From JAVDCA01 sp035293985 (GTDB lineage Bacteria > Pseudomonadota > Alphaproteobacteria > Rhizobiales > Xanthobacteraceae), in NCBI GenBank assembly GCA_035293985.1, contig DATGLS010000048.1, forward strand, positions 186,001-250,000: DNA of 64,000 bases. Reading direction: 5' to 3'. Below, piece after piece: positions 24,780 to 32,331 of the stretch (positions within the stretch are counted from its first letter, which is position 1; every line of letters starts with the position of its first letter). The translations under genes and the position numbers were made by a program. The notes under the pieces were generated by a model. That model had not been told where the DNA came from. It saw only the letters and a list, made by a program, of their open reading frames with translations, and ran no database searches.

Positions 24780-25232
24780 TCAGGCCGCTTTCTGCTGCGC
24801 GATGACCGTGGGCTTGTTGCCGCCGATGGGAATGCGTCGCGGCTTCATGGCCTCGGGCACCTCGCGCACGAGGTCGATCATCAGGAGACCGTGCTCGAAC
24901 GAGGCGCCCTGGACCTGGACATGGTCGGCCAGGTTGAAGACGCGCCGGAACGGGCGGTTCGCGATGCCGCGATAGAGATATTCGCGCTCGGTCTTCTCGG
25001 GCTTGCCGCCCTCGACGGTGAGCACGTTCTGCTCCGCCGTGATCGTCACCTCGTCGGGGGTGAAGCCCGCGAGCGCCAGCGCAATCCGGTACTGGTTTTC
25101 GCCGGTGCGCTCGATGTTGTAGGGCGGATAGCCGTCCTCGCCGGTGAGGCGGGACGACTGGTCGAGCAGATCGAACAGGCGGTCGAAGCCGATGGTGGAG
25201 CGCCAGAACGGGGTGGGGTCGAAGTTTCTCAT
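24780..25232 (-). CDS. Small heat shock protein, Hsp20 family
   Basis: 150 residues, normal for class A rhizobial sHsps. Start 25232 (MRNFDPTPFWRSTIGFDRLF) is 7 bases after AGGA and matches the family N-terminus; ATG 25238 is too close to that site. Alpha-crystallin domain about 38-128 (YPPYNIERTGENQYRIALAL, NVLTVEGGKPEK, YLYRGIANRPFRRVFNLADH) and a C-terminal IPI (IxI) motif in RRIPIGG used for oligomer assembly. ATP-independent holdase chaperone in the cytosol. Regulated by an upstream ROSE-type thermometer (25239-25254) and a heat-shock-type promoter (25348-25375). Confidence 0.96.
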   Translation of the reverse strand: MRNFDPTPFWRSTIGFDRLFDLLDQSSRLTGEDGYPPYNIERTGENQYRIALALAGFTPDEVTITAEQNVLTVEGGKPEKTEREYLYRGIANRPFRRVFNLADHVQVQGASFEHGLLMIDLVREVPEAMKPRRIPIGGNKPTVIAQQKAA

Positions 25233-25238
25233 GGCCAT

Positions 25239-25254
25239 ATCCTCAACGGAGCAA
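25239..25254 (-). promoter_or_regulatory. ROSE-type RNA thermometer hairpin covering the hsp20 ribosome site
   Basis: In the hsp20 leader UUGCU (25254-25250), a 6-base loop CCGUUG, and AGGAU (25243-25239) pair as U-U, U-A, G-G, C-G, U-A. That G-G pair between U(U/C)GCU and the Shine-Dalgarno is the hallmark of ROSE elements in rhizobial hsp genes. The leader of about 90 bases upstream is GC-rich with further stems. On heating the weak helix opens and frees AGGA for translation. Confidence 0.8.
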
Positions 25255-25347
25255 CATGGATGATGAGCGCCGGAGCGTGCCCAGCGCCCGGTGGTCCCGG
25301 GCCCCCGCAGGGCGCCCGGCACCGCGCCAGCAGCGCGGCGATGAAGG

Positions 25348-25375
25348 AGTTAGAAAACGATCGCGCGGTTTCAAG
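25348..25375 (-). promoter_or_regulatory. RpoH-like promoter for hsp20
   Basis: Minus strand CTTGAA (25375-25370), 16 bases, CTAACT (25353-25348). The -35 fits the heat-shock sigma consensus; the -10 is less typical. A start near 25340 gives a leader of about 100 bases, as expected for a ROSE transcript. Confidence 0.5.
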
Positions 25376-25489
25376 AGAGACGCCGGCGAAAAAATGCATG
25401 CACGCGACGCGCCGTTCGCCGCATTGGTAAATGGGCGGTTGACGCCCGTGCGGCGCAGCGCAAAGCCGTGCACCTGTTGCCGCAGATCT

Positions 25490-25517
25490 CTTGAAACCCG
25501 ACGGCGCGAAACTAAAT
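25490..25517 (+). promoter_or_regulatory. Divergent RpoH-like promoter for the 25622 gene
   Basis: Plus strand CTTGAA (25490-25495), 16 bases, CTAAAT (25512-25517), mirroring the hsp20 promoter in sequence and spacing and about 105 bases ahead of the start at 25622. Confidence 0.45.
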
Positions 25518-25621
25518 TCGCTGGCCGACGGGTGCCCACTGTGGGCTCGTCGCGCGGGACGGCCTCCCGCGCCTTCACCGACCCACCTCGTAACCCATGT
25601 CGCTTGAAAAAGGATGTGGCC

Positions 25622-25978
25622 ATGCGCGAAACAGCGGACCGAAAGGACTTCGACCTCACCAGCTTTCTTCATCCCGCCCAGGCGTTCCGGACCCCGCGGG
25701 ACGTCGTCGCCGATCCAGATCTGACCCTCTATGAAAAGCGGGCCATTCTTGCCTCCTGGGCATCCGACGCCTGCGCGGTCGAGGCGGCGCCGGATTTGCG
25801 GCGGCCGCCTTCGGCGCCGCCCGTTCGCTTCGACGACATCATGGACGCGTTGAAGCAGCTGGACGGCGAGGCCGCCGACAAGCCGCAGTATCGCAAGCTC
25901 ATCAATCGCGCCGAGCGGTGGAAGGCGCTCTACCGGCGCGATCGCGATCGCGGCGGAGGCGGCGCGATGTTCGCCTAG
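25622..25978 (+). CDS. Conserved small protein (118 aa), possible heat-shock partner of hsp20
   Basis: Start at 25622 preceded by AAGGATGTGGCC. Begins MRETADRKDFDLTSFLHPAQ; contains DVVADPDLTLYEKRAILASW ASDACAVEAAP (in two parts), a helical motif widespread in Bradyrhizobium-like genomes without known function, a Pro-rich linker, FDDIMDALKQLDGEAADK and a basic C-terminus. Cytosolic, no membrane or signal segment. It is divergent from hsp20 and has a similar heat-shock-type promoter, so co-regulation is likely. Confidence 0.75.
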   Translation: MRETADRKDFDLTSFLHPAQAFRTPRDVVADPDLTLYEKRAILASWASDACAVEAAPDLRRPPSAPPVRFDDIMDALKQLDGEAADKPQYRKLINRAERWKALYRRDRDRGGGGAMFA

Positions 25979-25988
25979 GCTCGCGCGA

Positions 25989-26228
25989 TCACGCCGCCGT
26001 CGCGGTGCGGCACCAGTCGAGCAGCGCGGCTCCGTCGGATGCGCGAGGGGCGGCACGCGGTGCAAAAGCCTTCCCCCGCAGAGGCCGCGCCGCAGGTGCG
26101 GTCTCGATCGGCGTCTCGGCCAGCACGCCGACGACCACGGCGCCCGCGGCGCTCATCCGCGCGGCGCCGGCCGCCGCGGCGCCTCGGTCTCCGGGCGATT
26201 GGCGGTTGCGACGGCGCGATCGATTCAT
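25989..26228 (-). CDS. Doubtful small ORF (79 aa)
   Basis: Basic N-terminus, a short hydrophobic stretch (MSAAGAVVVGVLAET) and an Ala/Pro/Arg-rich end. No Shine-Dalgarno and composition close to background; listed because the interval otherwise has no gene. Confidence 0.3.
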   Translation of the reverse strand: MNRSRRRNRQSPGDRGAAAAGAARMSAAGAVVVGVLAETPIETAPAARPLRGKAFAPRAAPRASDGAALLDWCRTATAA

Positions 26229-26407
26229 CCGCGGAAATCATCGCTCATCGGGCCCCGTCCGGTCGGGTGGATCTCGCCCGAGATAGCCGGTTGGATGCCG
26301 CTTGCCGACCGGTGCCAGTCCGCGGGCGGATCGCCGCGCGACGGCGCTGCCCCGATTTCGTATGCCGGATGACAGACAGGGCCCTGGGCCCGGACTATGG
26401 AGCGCAC

Positions 26408-26707
26408 ATGAGCGACTTCAGCGACATGAGCGACACCGATCAGTACCGCCGCCGGATGGAGTTCTGCCGCACGAACGCGGGCAAAGCGCCGTTCAGCGAG
26501 CTGCGCGAAGTCTGGCAGACCCTCGGCGACAGCTATGCTTTTCTTGCCGAGCTGGAAGCTTGGCCCGGTTTCGTGCGTGGCCAGGGACGAAATGGCAGCG
26601 AACCCCCCGAGGGGATTGGCAACGCGGATGTCACTCAGTCCCCCCCCCCGGCACCAATTCACGCGCCGCCCAATAAACGATCGTATTCTTCCTTGATGAT
26701 CCCGTAA
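26408..26707 (+). CDS. Small hypothetical protein (99 aa)
   Basis: Begins MSDFSDMSDTDQYRRRMEFC. The N-terminal 60 residues are helical and normal in composition (SELREVWQTLGDSYAFLAEL), resembling short Hyphomicrobiales proteins built on a YRxRAxE...W..LA..YA..AE pattern. The last 35 residues are Pro/Ser-rich, pass a run of nine C bases at 26640-26649 and overlap the 3' end of the convergent regulator gene, so the natural C-terminus may be shorter. Confidence 0.5.
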   Translation: MSDFSDMSDTDQYRRRMEFCRTNAGKAPFSELREVWQTLGDSYAFLAELEAWPGFVRGQGRNGSEPPEGIGNADVTQSPPPAPIHAPPNKRSYSSLMIP

Positions 26708-27354
26708 CAAGGGCACGAGGCCGCTTCCAATCCGTCACGATTGATGATCGTCAGCCGGCCGCGCGCATAGTCGATCAGCCCGGCCTTCTGCAGCATGGCC
26801 GCCGCGACGCTCACGGTGGGGCGATGCACGCCGAGCATCTGCGCCAGGAACTCGTGCGTCATCGGAAAGGTGTCACCATCGACGCGGTCGTGGGTTTGCA
26901 GCAGCCAGCGCGCACATCGCTCCTGCACCTCGTGCAGCCGATTGCATGATACGCCTTGGGCGATCTGATTGAGCAGCGCCATGGCGTAACGCAGCAGAAG
27001 ATTATGGAGCGTCGGCGTGCGCGCCAATACAGCCTCGAAATCGTCGGCCTTCATCCGCAACGCGTCGCCCGGAATCTGCATGATCGCCCGGCTCGGAACG
27101 GATTTGGCGCCGAGCAAGATCGGAAAGCCGACCATGCCTTCCGGCCCGATGGTTGCAAACTCGACGATGTCCCCGCTCTCGGGCTCGTTGACCATCGACG
27201 CCACCCCATGGGTGACGAAAAATACGTGCTCGATCGGCTCGAAAGGCGCATGCAGCACCTGTTTGAGATCGAGCTTCACGCTCTCGACGTCCGGGCTGAG
27301 GGCCTCGAGCTCATGACGTGGCAGCTTGGCGAGCAATCGGTTTGTGGCGACCAT
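26659..27354 (-). CDS. Crp/Fnr family transcriptional regulator
   Basis: 231 residues from ATG 27354. Cyclic-nucleotide-binding-like beta-roll about 10-120 (EHVFFVTHGVASMVNEPESG, ATIGPEGMVGFPILLG), dimerisation helix, and a C-terminal winged helix about 165-215 (MTHEFLAQMLGVHRPTVSVA, AGLIDYARGRLTIINRDGLE). No Fe-S cysteine cluster like Fnr. The family in rhizobia responds to stress or oxygen signals. The divergent 27355-27423 spacer holds two perfect dyads and may include its own operator. Confidence 0.9.
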   Translation of the reverse strand: MVATNRLLAKLPRHELEALSPDVESVKLDLKQVLHAPFEPIEHVFFVTHGVASMVNEPESGDIVEFATIGPEGMVGFPILLGAKSVPSRAIMQIPGDALRMKADDFEAVLARTPTLHNLLLRYAMALLNQIAQGVSCNRLHEVQERCARWLLQTHDRVDGDTFPMTHEFLAQMLGVHRPTVSVAAAMLQKAGLIDYARGRLTIINRDGLEAASCPCYGIIKEEYDRLLGGA

Positions 27355-27370
27355 GACCTTCGCTGATCTG

Positions 27371-27396
27371 CGCTGTGTCGGCTGGAAAACACAGCG
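27371..27396. promoter_or_regulatory. Perfect 8-bp inverted repeat between crp-like and cheB-like genes
   Basis: CGCTGTGT-N10-ACACAGCG, 17 bases upstream of the Crp/Fnr start at 27354. A plausible operator for autoregulation, although the spacing differs from the TGTGA-N6-TCACA Crp site. Confidence 0.6.
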
Positions 27397-27408
27397 GACC
27401 GCGCCTAT

Positions 27409-27422
27409 GTATGCTGGCATAC
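27409..27422. promoter_or_regulatory. 14-bp palindrome at the cheB-like start
   Basis: GTATGC-TG-GCATAC ends one base before the ATG at 27424, in the place of a ribosome binding site. No Shine-Dalgarno is present there, so translation may be leaderless or controlled by this element. Confidence 0.5.
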
Positions 27423-27423
27423 G

Positions 27424-28071
27424 ATGAGCCAGCTCCTATCCGTAACCAGCGAGGCGTCGCGCCGTTCCTCCGCGGCGCCCGGCGCGGTCGCGATCATCGC
27501 ATCGGCGGGCGGAATACCGGCGTTGATGACCTTGCTCGGCTCGCTTCCCGACACTTTTCCGCTGCCGATCTTCGTGGCGCAGCATCTCGGGCGCTGGCCG
27601 AGCGCGCTCGACCGCATCCTCGGGTGGCGTTGCGCGTTGCGCGTCGGCTGGGCCGTCGACGGGGCCGAGCCGCGGGCCGGCCACGTGCACCTCGTACCGC
27701 CCGGGATGCGGCTCGGGATCGCGGCCGCGGGATTTGACCTGTCGCCGCTGCCACCCCGCTCGTCGAGCTGGCTCGCCTCCGGCGACCACCTCATCAAGAC
27801 CGTGGCGACGCGCTACCGCGAGCGCAGCATCGGCATCGTCCTGAGCGGCATGATGCGCGCCGGCATCGACGGGCTGCGCGCCATCAAGGCTTGCGGCGGA
27901 TTCGTGATCGCACAGGATCGCGCGAGCTCGCATTGCTTCGAGATGCCGGCAGCCGCCATCGACTTCGCCAAGGCCGAGATCGTGATGCCGCCGGAGCGAA
28001 TTGCGAGCGTGCTCACGATCATCGCGCCTGGTGGGAGGACGGCGCCGCAGTGTAGGACGGTAGCGACGTAG
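27424..28071 (+). CDS. Stand-alone CheB-type methylesterase domain
   Basis: 215 residues. Only the catalytic domain of CheB, without the N-terminal receiver. Catalytic triad positions visible: Ser27 in IIASAGGIPAL, His54 in VAQHLGR, Asp149 in SGMMRAGIDG. CheB removes methyl groups from glutamates of chemoreceptors; single-domain copies in this order usually belong to alternative signalling pathways. No che genes are near. Divergent from a Crp/Fnr regulator and upstream of a stress cassette, so a role in stress signalling is possible but not shown. Confidence 0.85.
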   Translation: MSQLLSVTSEASRRSSAAPGAVAIIASAGGIPALMTLLGSLPDTFPLPIFVAQHLGRWPSALDRILGWRCALRVGWAVDGAEPRAGHVHLVPPGMRLGIAAAGFDLSPLPPRSSSWLASGDHLIKTVATRYRERSIGIVLSGMMRAGIDGLRAIKACGGFVIAQDRASSHCFEMPAAAIDFAKAEIVMPPERIASVLTIIAPGGRTAPQCRTVAT

Positions 28072-28172
28072 GATGGGCGAGCGCCGCGAAACCCTTGCCT
28101 ATGAGCGGGCCGTAGGGCGGCGCAGGCTCTCGCGACGCGTCCAGCATCGGAAGCAAAACCGGTGCAGTTCCG

Positions 28173-28197
28173 GGAACAGACCTCGGAAGGTCCCGTT
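28173..28197 (+). promoter_or_regulatory. EcfG-type (general stress) promoter for cassette 2
   Basis: GGAAC (28173-28177), 16 bases, CGTT (28194-28197): exact consensus, same spacing as the promoter of cassette 1 at 6278-6302, 70 bases ahead of the start at 28268. Confidence 0.75.
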
Positions 28198-28267
28198 GTT
28201 TCCCACAAAGAGGCGCGATTGCGCGAGAGCCGCCGGGTGCAGCACGATCGGCGAGCGAGGCCTTCCC

Positions 28268-28708
28268 ATGGAAACGAGCGAGCAGATGACCGCCGACGCC
28301 CCGACCCGCGGCCGGGACGAAACAGGGTCGGGCGCAACGCCTGAGTCGTCGACCACCGAGCAGGCGCAAGCGGCGGCGCGCTCGATCGGCGAGCAGGTCA
28401 AGGAACGCGCCCGCAACCTCGCCGAGGAGGAGAAATCCGCGGGCGCGGACCAGCTCGGCCGGGTCGCGGCGGCGATGGAGAAGGCCTCCGATGAGCTCGA
28501 GAAGACCATGCCCTCGGCCGCGCAGGCGATCGACGACATGGCGCACCGGCTTGGCGAGCTCGCCTCCTCGCTGCGGCAGCGCAGCGTCGACGACATGCTC
28601 AACGAGGCCTCGGCGTTCGGCCGTCGCCGGCCGGGCACCTTCTTCGTCGGGGCGGTGGCGGCGGGATTCGCGCTCTCGCGTTTCGTGAAAAGCTCCGCAG
28701 ATCGATGA
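28268..28708 (+). CDS. Helical stress protein with C-terminal anchor (first gene of cassette 2)
   Basis: 146 residues. Charged Ala/Glu/Ser helical body (about 30-110, AARSIGEQVKERARNLAEEE), the conserved LASSLRQRSVDDMLNEASAF and a C-terminal hydrophobic helix FFVGAVAAGFALSRFV. Paralogue of the product at 5708-6250 and in the same first position of a cassette. Stop overlaps the next start (ATGA). Probably a membrane-peripheral stress protein; function unknown. Confidence 0.8.
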   Translation: METSEQMTADAPTRGRDETGSGATPESSTTEQAQAAARSIGEQVKERARNLAEEEKSAGADQLGRVAAAMEKASDELEKTMPSAAQAIDDMAHRLGELASSLRQRSVDDMLNEASAFGRRRPGTFFVGAVAAGFALSRFVKSSADR

Positions 28709-29133
28709 GGGCCGCGCCGATGCCGAACCGCTCCATCCCAGACATCCTCACCGACATCATCGCGCAGTTCACCGCGCTGCTGCGCACCGAAAGCCGGCTC
28801 GCCCGCACCGAGATGTCGGAGAAGATCAGCCAGGCCGCCGTCGCCATCGGCCTGATCGTCGCCGGCGCCGTGCTGCTGATGCCCGCGCTGGTGATCCTGC
28901 TGCAGGCCGCCGTCGCGGCACTCGTCACGTCCAACACGCTCCCGCAGCCCTTCGCCTCGCTCCTCGTCGGCGGCATCGCGCTGCTGATCGGCATCGTGCT
29001 GGCGCTGATCGGCGCGTCCCGCCTCAAGATGCGGGCGCTCGCGCCGGAACGAACGATCAATCAACTCCAGCGCGACGTCTCGGTCGCGCGACAGCAGGTA
29101 AGAGAGACCTATGAGCAGCAGCGCGCAGCTTGA
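28705..29133 (+). CDS. Phage-holin-superfamily (DUF1469) membrane protein
   Basis: 142 residues. N-terminal amphipathic helix (IIAQFTALLRTESRLARTEM), two membrane segments (AAVAIGLIVAGAVLLMPALV and FASLLVGGIALLIGIVLALI) and a charged tail (LQRDVSVARQQVRETYEQQR). Paralogue of 5326-5718. Overlaps both neighbours, so translation is coupled. Confidence 0.87.
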   Translation: MRAAPMPNRSIPDILTDIIAQFTALLRTESRLARTEMSEKISQAAVAIGLIVAGAVLLMPALVILLQAAVAALVTSNTLPQPFASLLVGGIALLIGIVLALIGASRLKMRALAPERTINQLQRDVSVARQQVRETYEQQRAA

Positions 29134-30106
29134 GCAGGAAGCCGAGCGGACACGGGCCCAGCTGACGCAGAGCCTCGCGGAGCTGCGCGAGCGGATGACG
29201 CCCGGCCAGCTGCTCGACCAGGCGGTCGGCTATGCCAAGGACAGCGGCGGCGACGTCTTCGTGCGCAAGCTCGGCCGCCAGGTCGCGGAAAATCCGCTGC
29301 CGATCACGCTGATCGGCGCCGGCATGGCGTGGCTTATGCTCGCCCGCGGCGGGCCGGATGCGCCATCTCGCGATGGCGTGCAGCAAGCCCGCGAGCGCGC
29401 CGGTGCCGCGCTCGACCGCACCACCGAGCGCATGAGCGATGCAACCGCGGGCGCCCGCGACTTCGCGGACAGCACGCGCGATGCCGCCACTGGCGCGCTG
29501 GAGAACGCGGGAGCGAGCCTGAGCGAGACCGCATCGGCCGCGCGCGACGCCGCCAGCAACGCGATGGAGAATGCGGGGCAGAGTCTGAGCGAGACCGCCG
29601 CGGCCGCGGGCGACCGCGCCCGCTCATTCTATGACACGGCGCGGTCGAGCACCGCCGACGCCTTCGGGCGGGCGAGCGATACCGCCGCCCGGGCAGGCTC
29701 CAGCGCCGCGGATCCCATCGCCGGCATCGGCCCGCGAACGGCGGCGGCCGCAAACGACATCGCGGCGTTCTGCCGTGAGCAGCCACTCGTTACCGCCGCG
29801 CTCGGGCTGACGCTCGGCGCGATCCTCGGCGCATTCGTGCCGCAGACCGACGCCGAGGACGCGCTCATGGGCAACGCCAGAGATCGCCTCAAGCGCGAGG
29901 CGCAGGCGGCCGCCAAGGAGGAGTACGAGAAGGCCAAGTCCACCGCCCAGTCGGCCGTCAGAAGCGGTGTCGAGGCGGCGCGCACACAAGCACAGCGTCA
30001 GGAGCTTGGCGGCACGCTGGCGACCGAGCCCAACGAGGCGCCGCTCGTTCCGGCGGCTGACCAGGGCATGTCCGACCAGCCGGCAGAGTCAGGCGAGCAT
30101 CGTTGA
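29111..30106 (+). CDS. DUF3618 domain protein with apolipoprotein-like repeats
   Basis: 331 residues. DUF3618 about 5-80 (EAERTRAQLTQSLAELRERM, TPGQLLDQAVGYAKDSGGD) followed by the hydrophobic ENPLPITLIGAGMAWLMLA; central region about 90-205 of 11-residue Ala/Ser/Asp helical repeats (two near-copies of ENAG.SLSET.AAA); then REQPLVTAALGLTLGAILGA, a Lys/Glu-rich helix and an acidic tail. The paralogous cassette splits these parts over two genes (3786-4514 and 4511-5329). Probably spans or coats the inner membrane; no catalytic motif. Confidence 0.85.
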   Translation: MSSSAQLEQEAERTRAQLTQSLAELRERMTPGQLLDQAVGYAKDSGGDVFVRKLGRQVAENPLPITLIGAGMAWLMLARGGPDAPSRDGVQQARERAGAALDRTTERMSDATAGARDFADSTRDAATGALENAGASLSETASAARDAASNAMENAGQSLSETAAAAGDRARSFYDTARSSTADAFGRASDTAARAGSSAADPIAGIGPRTAAAANDIAAFCREQPLVTAALGLTLGAILGAFVPQTDAEDALMGNARDRLKREAQAAAKEEYEKAKSTAQSAVRSGVEAARTQAQRQELGGTLATEPNEAPLVPAADQGMSDQPAESGEHR

Positions 30107-30131
30107 GGACGCGGGCGGCACGCGGGAGACC

Positions 30132-31223
30132 ATGAGCGGCGGGCGCACCTACACGGCGCTGTGGATCGCGACGCTGGCGGCGGTGCTCATGGCAATCGGC
30201 CTCACGCCGCGCCGACAGCCGCGCCAACCTGCAAGCCCGAGCTCGGGCTCGCACGATCCTTCGGCCATCGCGGCTGAGGCCGACCGCGGCCGGGGCGCGG
30301 ATCGTCCTGCCGAGATACCGCCGCGCGGGTGGAAGGACATCGCGCTGCGCATCTGGGGCAACATCGGCTCGCACCGCATCGTGCTGGTCGCGGCGGGCGT
30401 CACCTTTTACGCACTGCTCGCGATCTTTCCCGCCATCGCGGCCCTGGTGGCGCTCTATGGCCTGTTTGCCGATCCCTCGCGCATCGCCGCGCAGGTCGAC
30501 GATCTCTCCGGCCTGTTGCCGGGCGGCGCGCTCGACGTGGTGCGCGACCAGATGACCCGCGTCGCGGCGCAAGGCCAGAGCAAGCTCGGTCTAGCGCTGG
30601 TGATCGGGCTTGCGGTGTCGCTCTGGAGCGCGAATGCGGGCGTGAAATCCCTGTTCGATGCCCTCAACCTCGTGCATGACGAGCCGGAGCGGCGCGGCCT
30701 GGTGCGGCTCAATCTCGTCTCGCTCGGCGTCACCAGCGCCGCCCTTCTATTTGTGCTCATCGCCATCGGCTGCATCGTGGCGCTGCCGGCAATCTTCGCG
30801 ACGACGAATCCAACCGGCGCAACCCACCTGATCGTGCAGATCGCACGCTGGCCGGTGCTGTTCGTCGTGATCGCCTTCGGTCTTTCGTGCATCTATCGAT
30901 TCGGCCCGAGCCGCGCGACACCGCGCTGGCGCTGGGTCACCTGGGGTAGCGCATTCGCGGCCGTCGCCTGGATCGCGGTCTCGCTCGCCTTCTCGTGGTA
31001 CACGGCGAATTTCGGCACCTACAACAAGACCTATGGCTCGCTCGGCGCCGTCGTCGGCTTCATGATGTGGATCTGGCTGTCGACCTGCGTGATCCTGATC
31101 GGCGCCGAGCTCGACGCCGAGATGGAGCACCAGACGGCACGCGACACGACGAGCGGCGGCGACAAACCCATTGGCGCCCGCGGTGCCAAGATGGCCGATA
31201 CGGTCGGCGCGGCTCAGGGCTGA
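30132..31223 (+). CDS. YihY/BrkB family inner-membrane protein
   Basis: 363 residues from ATG 30132. An N-terminal hydrophobic helix and a Pro/Ser/Arg linker precede the YihY/BrkB core (about 70-335) with the conserved HRIVLVAAGVTFYALLAIFP, DPSRIAAQVDDLSGLLPGGA, SLWSANAGVKSLFDALNLV and YGSLGAVVGFMMWIWLSTCV ILIGAELDAE (in two parts), six membrane helices in all. Often misannotated as ribonuclease BN. It follows the DUF3618 gene by 25 bases and probably belongs to stress operon 2; cassette 1 has no counterpart. Confidence 0.9.
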   Translation: MSGGRTYTALWIATLAAVLMAIGLTPRRQPRQPASPSSGSHDPSAIAAEADRGRGADRPAEIPPRGWKDIALRIWGNIGSHRIVLVAAGVTFYALLAIFPAIAALVALYGLFADPSRIAAQVDDLSGLLPGGALDVVRDQMTRVAAQGQSKLGLALVIGLAVSLWSANAGVKSLFDALNLVHDEPERRGLVRLNLVSLGVTSAALLFVLIAIGCIVALPAIFATTNPTGATHLIVQIARWPVLFVVIAFGLSCIYRFGPSRATPRWRWVTWGSAFAAVAWIAVSLAFSWYTANFGTYNKTYGSLGAVVGFMMWIWLSTCVILIGAELDAEMEHQTARDTTSGGDKPIGARGAKMADTVGAAQG

Positions 31224-31288
31224 GCGCGAGCGATCCGGGACTTGACCGAGGCAACGAATCCGCGCGCTTCCGGCTATGCTGACGCGGC

Positions 31289-32221
31289 ATGCGACTCATC
31301 GAGACGCCGGACAATCCGATTCCTCCCGGGGCGAGCGTATCGTCGCTGACGACGCCTGACGGGATGCGGCTGCGGTCGGCGGCATGGCCCGCCCGCGGGC
31401 GGACCGCCGGCACCATCTGCCTGCTGCAGGGCCGCGCCGAGTTCATCGAAAAGTACTTCGAGACGATCGGCGAGCTCACCGCCCGCAGCTACGCCGTCAT
31501 GACTTTCGATTGGCGCAGCCAGGGCGGCTCGCAGCGCACGCTCGCCGACCCGCGCAAGGGCTACGTGCGCAGCTTTGCGGATTACGAGACCGATCTGCGC
31601 ACGTTCATGGCCGAGCGCGTGCTCGCGACCTGCGCACGACCGCTGATCGGCCTCGCCCATTCGATGGGGGCCGCGCTCCTTCTCGCCCATATGGCCAAGG
31701 TCGAGCGTCAATTCGATCGGGTCGTGCTGACGTCGCCGATGATCGCCCTGCCGGGTCTCGCCTCGAGCCGATTGGCCGAATGCGCGACCAGTGCGCTGCA
31801 TGCGATCGGGTTGGGATCGGCGTTCATTCCGGAGGGCGGCAGCGCCATCATGGATGTGCGGCCGTTCGAGGGCAATCTGCGCACGTCGGATCCGGTTCGC
31901 TATCGCCGCAATGCCGGCATCGTGGCGGCCGAGCCGTCCCTCGGCCTCGCATCGCCGACGATCGGCTGGACGCATTCGGTGCTGGCGTTCATGCGCTACC
32001 TGCGCGGCCTTCCACCCGGGGCCCTCGCCGGCGACCGCGTCGCCGTGGTCGCGTCCGAGCACGACGGCATCGTCAGCTTCGATGCGACCCGGTCCTTCGT
32101 CGCCCGCCATCCCAATGCAACGCTTCATCCGATCGGCGATGGTGCCCGGCACGAGTTGCTGATGGAGACCGACCGCACCCGCCAGCAATTCTGGTCCGTG
32201 TTCGACGCGTCGACGAGGTGA
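31289..32221 (+). CDS. Alpha/beta hydrolase, lysophospholipase/monoacylglycerol lipase type
   Basis: 310 residues, PldB-like (Hydrolase_4). Oxyanion region LLQGRAEFIEKYFETI, nucleophile Ser in IGLAHSMGAAL, the acid Asp probably in VVASEHDGIVS, and His in GDGARHELLMETD. The lid region (about 160-215) is typical of lysophospholipases. No signal peptide; cytosolic. It follows the stress operon after 65 bases and could be co-transcribed, perhaps for membrane lipid turnover. Confidence 0.88.
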   Translation: MRLIETPDNPIPPGASVSSLTTPDGMRLRSAAWPARGRTAGTICLLQGRAEFIEKYFETIGELTARSYAVMTFDWRSQGGSQRTLADPRKGYVRSFADYETDLRTFMAERVLATCARPLIGLAHSMGAALLLAHMAKVERQFDRVVLTSPMIALPGLASSRLAECATSALHAIGLGSAFIPEGGSAIMDVRPFEGNLRTSDPVRYRRNAGIVAAEPSLGLASPTIGWTHSVLAFMRYLRGLPPGALAGDRVAVVASEHDGIVSFDATRSFVARHPNATLHPIGDGARHELLMETDRTRQQFWSVFDASTR

Positions 32222-32331
32222 GTACGGCGCGCGCTCCTCGAGTTGCTCCGCTCGCGCGCTCCCTCTCCCGGCAAAGAGCGGCGAGAGTGAGCGCAGGCAG
32301 CTTGCTCACCTCATGCGATCAGCGAGCCACT

